Source of the DNA: G965213525 sp965213525 | GTDB lineage: Bacteria > Actinomycetota > Acidimicrobiia > Acidimicrobiales > Poriferisodalaceae | Assembly (NCBI GenBank): GCA_965213525.1 | Contig: OZ243889.1 | Coordinates: 1,550,001-1,614,000, forward strand | DNA: 64,000 bases | Direction of reading: 5' to 3' | Shown here: positions 58,566 through 64,000 of the stretch, piece after piece | Layout of the letters: each line of letters starts with the position of its first letter | Numbering within the stretch: position 1 is the first letter of the stretch | Position numbers and translations under genes: made by a program | Notes under the pieces: generated by a model | The model's input: only the letters and a program-made list of their open reading frames with translations | Databases searched by the model: none | What the model was told of the DNA's origin: nothing

Positions 58566-59782
58566 GGCGGACCCTGATCGAGGTCGGCGAGCACCGGGTC
58601 CAAGAACTCGTGCAGCCTCACCCGCGCCCGACCCAACGACAACTCCCCCACCCGAGCCCGACCCGCCCCCACCAACCCCTCACGCACCACCCGATCCCCC
58701 ACCACCCTGTCCACCGCCGCCGCCACCACCAACGGCGACTTGTCCCCCAACACCAACCCCCCACCACCCACCGTCTCACCCACCGCCGCCGCCCCGAACG
58801 CCACCACCGGCACCCCGTGGGCCATCGCCTCCACCAACGGCACACAGAACCCCTCGTGCTCGCTCACACACACGAACACCGACGCCCGCCCATACCACCG
58901 GACCAGCTCCACATCCGACACCGACCCCACCAGCTCCACCACCCCTGACAACCCCAACCCCTCCACCTGAGCCCGCACCGCACGCGCATACGACGCCGAG
59001 CTCACCCCACCCACCAACACCAACCGCGCCCGCGCATCGAACACCCGCCGATACGCCGCGAACGCCGCCACCACATCGTGCTGGCACTTGTTCGGCACCA
59101 ACCGCCCCACGAACAACCACAACGCCCCCCCACCACCGCCCACCGGACCGGTGGACACAGCAGGATCCGCCGACGCACCGACCCCCGGAACGGGATCCAC
59201 CCCCGCCACAGGAACGGGCGAACCGGCAGTCACAGCCGAACCGGCAGGAGCAGCCAGAGCGGCGGGCGCGGCGGGCGCAGGGGGCGCAGCCGGATCGGTC
59301 CCGGCGGAGATGTCGGCCAGCACCGGCACCACGCCCGTGCGCCGGTAGCCCGCCGACACCAGCTCGGATTCGTTGAACGACGAGTCGGCCATGGCGGCGA
59401 ACGCCACCGGGGCCAGCGTCCGCAGCGCCCGGCGTCCCGCCGTGGCCGTGGCCGCCGCCACACCGTCCCACGGCGCGAACCACGAGGGCGGGGTGATGTT
59501 GTGGTAGTCGACGATCAGCGGTTCGGGTCGGCGAGCCAGGCGGTCGGCCATCGTCGAGCCGGTCGACAGGTGGTAGACGATCGCCGTGGCGCCCGAGCGG
59601 TCGGGGACGGCGCTGCGATGGTGCCGGGCGATCGAGGCGACCTCGCCCCGGGTCTCCTCGACGTAGACCTCGGACTCGAGGCCTCGGGAGCGCAGCTCGT
59701 CGCGCAGGCGCAGGGCGTGCCCGCCGATGGCGTCACGTCCGACGAACGACGGCACCCACTGGTGGACCGCTCGCAGCCCCAC
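58562..59782 (-). CDS. GT4-type glycosyltransferase, paralogue of the adjacent gene
   Basis: A 406-residue GT-B enzyme. Its N-terminal acceptor half is only moderately similar to the neighbour (LIVDYHNITPPSWFAPW, FNESELVSAGYRRTG) while its C-terminal half is nearly identical. The linker is also low-complexity but Ala/Pro/Val-rich (DPAAPPAPAAPAALAAPAG) rather than collagen-like. The stop overlaps the neighbour start as GTGA. Shared donor half and different acceptor half predict the same sugar donor added to different acceptors. Confidence 0.92.
   Translation of the reverse strand: MGLRAVHQWVPSFVGRDAIGGHALRLRDELRSRGLESEVYVEETRGEVASIARHHRSAVPDRSGATAIVYHLSTGSTMADRLARRPEPLIVDYHNITPPSWFAPWDGVAAATATAGRRALRTLAPVAFAAMADSSFNESELVSAGYRRTGVVPVLADISAGTDPAAPPAPAAPAALAAPAGSAVTAGSPVPVAGVDPVPGVGASADPAVSTGPVGGGGGALWLFVGRLVPNKCQHDVVAAFAAYRRVFDARARLVLVGGVSSASYARAVRAQVEGLGLSGVVELVGSVSDVELVRWYGRASVFVCVSEHEGFCVPLVEAMAHGVPVVAFGAAAVGETVGGGGLVLGDKSPLVVAAAVDRVVGDRVVREGLVGAGRARVGELSLGRARVRLHEFLDPVLADLDQGPP
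58596..59125. repeat. copy 2 of the duplicated GT4 C-terminal block
   Basis: This is the partner of 57190-57719, offset 1406 bp with no indels. Codon choice inside both copies favours GGT, GTG and TTG on the coding strand, unlike the GGC/GTC/CTC-rich acceptor halves, so the block has its own compositional history. Confidence 0.88.
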
Positions 59783-59785
59783 CGC

Positions 59786-60820
59786 TCAGCGGGTGCCCGA
59801 CACGACGTAGGCGCCGGGCCCCGCTGCGGTCGGCTCGCCGCCACCGGGCGTCACCGGCCCGACGCCGCCCGCTCGGTCCAGCTGCTCGGGCGCGGACCGG
59901 ACGAGGGCGGCGCGAACGGTCGTCACCGCCCCCAGCGCCCGGTGCTCCATGGCAGCGGCGACCGTGGCGGCGTGCAACGGGCCGCCGACGACCAGGTCGA
60001 GGGCCACCGGGCCGACGACCTCGGGCCACGACGCCGGCTCGGCGGCACTCACCACGATCCTCCCACCCGGACCGACGCAGCGGACCGCCTCGTCGAGGAG
60101 GCGCAGCTGCTCGGCCGTCGGGCGGTCCTCGACGCTCATCACGACCGCCCCGAGCGTGGCGTCGCCCACCGAGGTGAGCGCCTCGACGGCGCTGGCGTGG
60201 CGCACCCGGCCGTCGAGATCGACGAGGCGTTCGTCGGCCTCGGTGCCAAAGGCGTCGTGTCCGGCGGCCCCGGCTGCGGCCACCAGCTCCCCGGCGCCGG
60301 CGCCGACGTGCAGGACCCGGCCGTCCACACCGGCCAGGGCGGCGAGCACCTCGTCCACCGGCGCCGTCGGGGATCGGGGCGCCAGCGCCGCACGTTCGCT
60401 CGCCACGACCGGGGCGAGGCCGACCACGACGTCGTCGATGGCGTCGAGGCGACGAGCGGTGGCCCGCAACGCCTGGGCGGTGGTGTGACCGAGGCCGGCG
60501 ATCTGGTCAGCGACGTGGCGCACCTGGAACGCCACGGCCTTGCGGACCGCCACCTTGGCGCCCGCCACCACCCGCAGCACCGAGGTGGTCGGGGCGCCGA
60601 CGTCGATGATGGCGGCCCGGTCCACGGCCTCGGCCAGGCGGTCGAGATCGTCGTCGACGACCACCGGGGGGGCGAAGCGCTCGAACACCGCCTGCAGCTG
60701 ACGCTCGTAGTCGGCGGGCAGCTCACCCGAGCTGCGCAGGCGCCTCGCCTCGGCGTCGATCTCGGCGAGGAGCCGCGCGTGATCGAGTGACGCCGCCGGG
60801 GCGTCGTCTGCTGGCGTCAC
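59786..60820 (-). CDS. methyltransferase-like protein with helical N-terminal domain
   Basis: A 344-residue protein. Residues 1-150 are mostly helical and charged, and the sequence AAIIDVGAPTTSVLRVVAGA resembles sugar-processing accessory regions. Residues from about 160 form a Rossmann methyltransferase fold: VDGRVLHVGAGAGELVAAAG, then LLDEAVRCVGPGGRIVVSAA. The SAM loop GAGAGE fits, but the acidic residue of motif II is not obvious. GTG 60820 is chosen because TAGGTT lies seven bases upstream. It leads the GT4 operon and may modify its glycan. Confidence 0.75.
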   Translation of the reverse strand: MTPADDAPAASLDHARLLAEIDAEARRLRSSGELPADYERQLQAVFERFAPPVVVDDDLDRLAEAVDRAAIIDVGAPTTSVLRVVAGAKVAVRKAVAFQVRHVADQIAGLGHTTAQALRATARRLDAIDDVVVGLAPVVASERAALAPRSPTAPVDEVLAALAGVDGRVLHVGAGAGELVAAAGAAGHDAFGTEADERLVDLDGRVRHASAVEALTSVGDATLGAVVMSVEDRPTAEQLRLLDEAVRCVGPGGRIVVSAAEPASWPEVVGPVALDLVVGGPLHAATVAAAMEHRALGAVTTVRAALVRSAPEQLDRAGGVGPVTPGGGEPTAAGPGAYVVSGTR

Positions 60821-60827
60821 CGAGGCG

Positions 60828-60927
60828 AACCTACCTCCCGCCGGCCCCGCGGCCGGGTCGTCGCCACCGGCGTCGCGCTCGGGCCGGCACACCGGGCGAC
60901 ATGTGTGGCGGGCCCACCCGGTACGGT
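60828..60927. promoter_or_regulatory. divergent leaderless-type promoters between the methyltransferase-like gene and cofD
   Basis: The minus strand has TAGGTT (60828-60833) seven bases before GTG 60820. The plus strand has TACGGT (60922-60927) seven bases before GTG 60935. Both fit TAnnnT with no ribosome-binding site. The 114-bp gap holds nothing else I can identify. Confidence 0.5.
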
Positions 60928-60934
60928 CGTGGCG

Positions 60935-61867
60935 GTGCAGGTGACGGTGCTCTCGGGTGGCGTGGGGGCCGCCCGCTTCCTGCGGGGCCTGGCCGCCGTC
61001 ATCGAGCCATCAAGCATCACTGCGATCGTCAACGTGGGCGACGATCTCGAGCTGCACGGGTTGCACGTCAGCCCCGATCTCGACACCGTCGTCTACACCC
61101 TCGCCGGGGCGATCGATCCGACCCGCGGCTGGGGGCTGGCCGACGAGTCGTGGCGGGTGCTCGACGAGCTGGAACGCCTCGGCGGGCCGACGTGGTTCCG
61201 CCTCGGCGACCGCGACCTCGCCACCCACCTGTACCGCACCCACCGGTTGCGCCAGGGCGCGACGCTACGCGAGGTCACCGCCGAGCTTGCGGTCCGCTTC
61301 GACGTCGACGTCGCCGTCGTGCCCGTCACCGACGATGCGCTGCGCACCAAGGTGGTGGTGCCCAAGCTCGGCGAGATCGACTTCCAGACCTACTTCGTGG
61401 CCCACCAGCACTCGGTGCCGGTCACCTCGGTGCGCATCGACGGCGCTGACTCGGCCCGTCCCGCCCGCGGGGTCATCGAGGCCATCACCGACGCCGATCT
61501 GGTGGTGATCGCGCCGTCGAACCCCGTCGTGTCGATCGACCCGGTGCTGGCGGTGCCCGGCGTGCGCGAGGCGGTCATCGCTCGGCGTCAGGCCACGGTC
61601 GCCGTCTCACCGATCGTGGGTGGGCGGGCCATCAAGGGTCCGGCCGCCGAGCTGATGGTGGCGAGCGGGGTCGAGGCCTCAGTGGTGGGCGTGGCCCGCT
61701 GGTACGCCGAGATCGCCGCCACCCTGGTGATCGACGAGGCTGACGCCGACGCCGCCCCGGCGGTGGCCGATGCCGGCATGCGCACCGTGGTGACCGACAC
61801 GATCATGGTCGACGTCGGCCGGGCGGCCGCCCTGGCCCGGGTCACGTTGGCCGCGGTGACCGGGTGA
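60935..61867 (+). CDS. cofD: 2-phospho-L-lactate transferase (FbiA/CofD), coenzyme F420 synthesis
   Basis: A 310-residue CofD/FbiA-family protein that joins the phospholactate/phosphoenolpyruvyl unit from the GDP-activated donor to Fo, giving F420-0 or its dehydro form. Family motifs: VTVLSGGVGAARFLRGL, VNVGDDLELHGLHVSPDLDT, GLADESWRVLDELERLGGPTW (in part), WFRLGDRDLATHLYRT and VVIAPSNPVVSIDPVL. Length and order match the family. Its stop overlaps the cofE start as GTGA. Confidence 0.96.
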   Translation: MQVTVLSGGVGAARFLRGLAAVIEPSSITAIVNVGDDLELHGLHVSPDLDTVVYTLAGAIDPTRGWGLADESWRVLDELERLGGPTWFRLGDRDLATHLYRTHRLRQGATLREVTAELAVRFDVDVAVVPVTDDALRTKVVVPKLGEIDFQTYFVAHQHSVPVTSVRIDGADSARPARGVIEAITDADLVVIAPSNPVVSIDPVLAVPGVREAVIARRQATVAVSPIVGGRAIKGPAAELMVASGVEASVVGVARWYAEIAATLVIDEADADAAPAVADAGMRTVVTDTIMVDVGRAAALARVTLAAVTG

Positions 61868-62583
61868 GCCTGCAGATCGTGCCCCTCGAGGGCATCGGCG
61901 ACATCCACCGCCACGACGACCTCGCCCAGCTGATCCTCGGCGCCGCCGACGGCTCGGCGCCCCACCGGCCGAGCCTGCACGACGGCGACGTGCTGGTGGT
62001 GACCCAGAAGATCGTGTCGAAGGCCGAGGGGGCGATGGCCGAGATCGACCCGGCCGATCCGCTCTCCCACAAGCCGCTCGTCGAGCGCGAATCGGTGCGC
62101 GTCCTGCGGCGTCGGGGGGAGCTGGTCATCTCCGAGACCCGCCACGGGTTCGTCTGCGCCAACGCCGGCATCGATCTCTCCAACGTCGACCGGGGCTGGT
62201 GCGCGCTGTTGCCCGAGGACAGCGATCGCTCGGCCCGGCGCATCCGCGACCGAGTGCGGGCCCTCGGGGGGGTCGAGGTGGCGGTCATCGTCTCGGACAC
62301 CTTCGGCCGGCCTTGGCGGCGGGGGGTGACCGACGTGGCGATCGGGTCGGCCGGGATCGGCCCGATCCTCGATCTGCGGGGCTCGACCGACGCGCTCGGC
62401 CGGGAGCTGGTGGTCACCGAGGTGGCGATCGTCGACGAGATCGCCGCTGCCGCCGATCTGGTCATGGGCAAGGCCACCGGGGTGCCGGTGGCGGTCGTGC
62501 GCGGCGTCGATGCCTCGTGGCTGCGCGTCGGGTCGGTCGCCGACGAGATCGTGCGCGATCCCGCCGACGACCTGTTCCGCTGA
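61864..62583 (+). CDS. cofE: coenzyme F420-0:L-glutamate ligase (CofE domain)
   Basis: A 239-residue single-domain CofE protein that adds glutamates to F420-0 with GTP. Motifs: DGDVLVVTQKIVSKAEG, SETRHGFVCANAGIDLSNVD (in part), LLPEDSDRSARRIRDRV and VIVSDTFGRPWRRGVTDVAI. Most actinobacterial FbiB proteins carry an extra C-terminal nitroreductase-like domain that reduces dehydro-F420-0; here the gene ends after the CofE domain. GTG 61864 overlaps the cofD stop. Confidence 0.95.
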   Translation: MSLQIVPLEGIGDIHRHDDLAQLILGAADGSAPHRPSLHDGDVLVVTQKIVSKAEGAMAEIDPADPLSHKPLVERESVRVLRRRGELVISETRHGFVCANAGIDLSNVDRGWCALLPEDSDRSARRIRDRVRALGGVEVAVIVSDTFGRPWRRGVTDVAIGSAGIGPILDLRGSTDALGRELVVTEVAIVDEIAAAADLVMGKATGVPVAVVRGVDASWLRVGSVADEIVRDPADDLFR

Positions 62584-62688
62584 GTCGGCGATCCGGCCCG
62601 AGCGTGACCCGTCGATCGGCGACCGCCACCCCGTGAGTGCGGCTTCGACCAGTCGCCGCAGCCGTCGTTCCCACCTACTGTAGAGATG

Positions 62689-62698
62689 TAGCTACACG
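62689..62698 (+). promoter_or_regulatory. palindromic operator of a decayed toxin-antitoxin locus
   Basis: TGTAGCTACA is a perfect 10-bp palindrome ten bases before the antitoxin ATG, with a further TGTAG half-site at 62681. Such TGTAG/CTACA elements are common operators of Phd/VapB-type antitoxins. It survives although the genes are broken. Confidence 0.5.
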
Positions 62699-62707
62699 GG
62701 AGCGGGG

Positions 62708-62925
62708 ATGGCGACGCAGATGAGCGGCCGTGAGTTCAACCAGGACACCAGCGGCGCCAAGAAGGCGCCGAGCACGGCCCCGTCTACATCACCGACCGGG
62801 GCCGCCCCGCGCACGTGCTGTTGACCTTCGACGCCTACGAGGAGCTACTCCGACCTCATCGGGTCCTCGACCTGCTCGCCGAACCCGCCGGCATCGCCGA
62901 CGTCGAGCTCGTGGCGCCCCGGCGC
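62708..62925 (+). pseudogene. frameshifted Phd/YefM-type antitoxin
   Basis: The first frame reads MATQMSGREFNQDTSGAKKA and then runs to an early stop. The family continuation is found in another frame: EHGPVYITDRGRPAHVLLTF, then DAYEELL and LLAEPAGIADVELVAP. A one- or two-base loss near 62768 explains the break. GGGAGCGGGG lies just before the ATG. Confidence 0.8.
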
Positions 62926-62929
62926 GACC

Positions 62930-63019
62930 GCGTTGATCCACGACATGACCGTGGTCACCCGAGACATCGAGGACTTCGACCGCTTCGCCGACCTCGACGT
63001 GCTCGACCCCTGGACCTGA
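62930..63019 (+). pseudogene. C-terminal stub of a VapC toxin
   Basis: The 29 codons encode ALIHDMTVVTRDIEDFDRFA, then DLDVLDPWT and a stop. This is the last strand and helix of PIN-domain VapC toxins, including the TRD aspartate. The preceding 100 residues of the domain are missing, so a deletion has fused the antitoxin end to the toxin end. Confidence 0.75.
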
Positions 63020-63210
63020 ACGCCCGGATGCCCAGCCGTGTCACCGCTGGACACACGCGCTGCAGCAGTCCCCCAAGCGGTCGCCGGCCAGACCACGGCC
63101 GGGCCGGCGGCCCGCCGGGCTCCTGCCGGTTCTCGCTCGGGTGCCCAAGTGGCGACGTGAAGGTCGGCGGGTGCAGGTAGGCGTGTCGGTCTGGGTGCGC
63201 CGACCGTCTG

Positions 63211-63750
63211 TCAGCGGGTCACGACCGTGGCCCAGACAAGATCGACGAGTCGCTCGACGGCCCCGGGGCTGGTTGCGTGGGATGCGGCGGTGATCGCCGC
63301 GAGCGCGTAGTCGGCGAGCTCTCGGCTGTGCTCGGGGGCGGGGTCCAGGCGTTCGATCAGTTGAGCGAACGCCTCGACGAGCATCTTGTGGGCGTCGCTG
63401 TGCAGGTGTGGGGCGGCGAGGAAGAGCTCTGGGGGATGCTCGGCGAGCAGTTGGGCGTGGGCAGCGAGTGCGTGGTGGAGGACCTCGTCGGCGTCCTGGT
63501 CCGCGTCATCGAGGTCGAGTCCGTCGATGTGGGCGCGGACGAGGTCGGTGTGGACGGCTTCAAGCACTCCGTCGACGTCACCGAAGCGCTTGTAGAGCGT
63601 GGCTCGGCCGATGCCGGCGCGTTGGGCGATACCGGCCATGGTGAGGTTGGCGATGCCGTGCTCGCTGACCAGCTCGACGGTGGCGCGTACGACGCCCGAT
63701 CGGAGCTGTTGCCCGTGCTCTTCGAGGGTGTCTGCCCAGATCCTCGGCAT
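63211..63750 (-). CDS. TetR-family transcriptional repressor
   Basis: A 179-residue regulator. The helix-turn-helix is LTMAGIAQRAGIGRATLYKR (about residues 36-55) after GVVRATVELVSEHG. The C-terminal ligand domain is helical and unassigned. The gene is divergent from an ABC transporter ATPase, and the gap holds two copies of GACATTCTGTC, so it most likely represses that transporter and itself. The ligand is unknown, probably a substrate of the transporter. Confidence 0.93.
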   Translation of the reverse strand: MPRIWADTLEEHGQQLRSGVVRATVELVSEHGIANLTMAGIAQRAGIGRATLYKRFGDVDGVLEAVHTDLVRAHIDGLDLDDADQDADEVLHHALAAHAQLLAEHPPELFLAAPHLHSDAHKMLVEAFAQLIERLDPAPEHSRELADYALAAITAASHATSPGAVERLVDLVWATVVTR

Positions 63751-63790
63751 CGGTGCACATTCTAGCGATCAGCCCACCACGACCCGGACT

Positions 63791-63820
63791 GACATTCTGT
63801 CTTGATTGCGACATTCTGTC
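63791..63820. promoter_or_regulatory. duplicated TetR operator GACATTCTGTC
   Basis: GACATTCTGTC occurs at 63791-63801 and 63810-63820, 19 bp apart. Each is an imperfect palindrome (GACA-TTC-TGTC). The pair lies between the divergent tetR and ABC genes, just before a TATGCAAT sequence that may be the -10 for the transporter. Two sites on the same helix face fit a pair of TetR dimers. Confidence 0.6.
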
Positions 63821-63837
63821 TATGCAATGGTGCGGGG

Positions 63838-64000
63838 GTGATCGAACTCGATGCCGTGGTGAAGCGCTACGACCACACGACCGCCGTCGACTCGCTGTCC
63901 TTCCGTGCCGAACCGGGTCGGGTGACCGGCCTCCTCGGACCCAACGGAGCTGGGAAGACGACCACGTTCCGGATCCTGCTGGGCCTGGCCACGGCCGACG
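63838..64000 (+). CDS. ABC transporter ATP-binding protein, N-terminal part only
   Basis: The window ends after 54 codons. The sequence reads IELDAVVKRYDHTTAVDSLS, then GRVTGLLGPNGAGKTTTFRI with Walker A GPNGAGKT. This is the ABC-2-type (drug or lipid exporter) ATPase start. GTG 63838 is the likely start. Regulation by the divergent TetR protein is probable. Confidence 0.92.
   Translation, partial: MIELDAVVKRYDHTTAVDSLSFRAEPGRVTGLLGPNGAGKTTTFRILLGLATAD

Overview
This is a chromosomal window from a very GC-rich bacterium, most likely an actinobacterium of the class Acidimicrobiia (Iamia/Ilumatobacter-like). The placement is inference. It rests on the strong G+C third-position bias, heavy GTG/TTG start use, mycothiol-dependent (MDMPI-fold) enzymes, coenzyme F420 genes, TAnnnT -10 elements directly in front of start codons, and three exported proteins carrying the GYWLVAADGGVFAFG-type 42-residue repeat that I associate with this class. 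I saw no tRNA, rRNA, CRISPR array, integrase or intact insertion sequence.

Region 1 (1-16.4 kb) looks like a catabolic neighbourhood. It holds two Rieske oxygenase alpha subunits, five SDR dehydrogenases, a zinc alcohol dehydrogenase, a HAD phosphatase, two MDMPI-fold proteins, an ABM monooxygenase, a DUF35/SCP2-thiolase pair, a VOC protein, a SnoaL protein, an acyl-CoA synthetase and a P450. Together these suggest oxidative breakdown of a cyclic or steroid/terpenoid-like substrate through CoA esters; the substrate cannot be read from sequence. A small toxin-antitoxin patch (9.0-10.3 kb) interrupts it, with one decayed and one intact VapBC pair.

Region 2 (16.5-19.8 kb) is accessory: a PD-(D/E)XK-like protein, an Orc/Cdc6-like AAA ATPase, an antitoxin fragment and a decayed sulfurtransferase.

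Region 3 (19.8-46.7 kb) is mostly housekeeping and cell envelope. It holds a DUF2254 membrane protein, a ROK kinase, ahcY, a TobH-like SIS protein, a Trm112-like protein, manB, a GtrA-GT2 fusion and a 1009-residue membrane protein. After these come a CPBP protease, ftsH, a thioredoxin-like protein, a DUF5719 protein, a giant GT2-membrane protein, a SpoIID-domain protein and a subtilase with C-terminal repeats, gmd and a methyltransferase. The mannose-phosphate enzymes and gmd could supply GDP-sugars to the glycosyltransferases.

Region 4 (46.8-60.8 kb) is a surface-polysaccharide locus. It encodes a repeat protein, a GT4, a coiled-coil protein, a Wzt-like ATPase and a Wzm-like permease. A patch of gene fragments, an HNH/DUF222 gene, a FluC fluoride-channel pair and a lipoprotein follow, and then three GT4 genes and a methyltransferase. 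Two neighbouring GT4 genes share a gap-free, nearly identical C-terminal half, and one carries an 18-bp minisatellite encoding a collagen-like Gly-X-Y linker.

Region 5 (60.8-64 kb) has cofD-cofE for F420 synthesis, a decayed vapBC locus with its operator still present, and a TetR gene divergent from an ABC transporter that runs off the window.

Many operons are joined by 4-bp GTGA/ATGA stop-start overlaps, and at least nine genes have a TAnnnT hexamer 6-9 bases before the start codon, suggesting leaderless transcripts.
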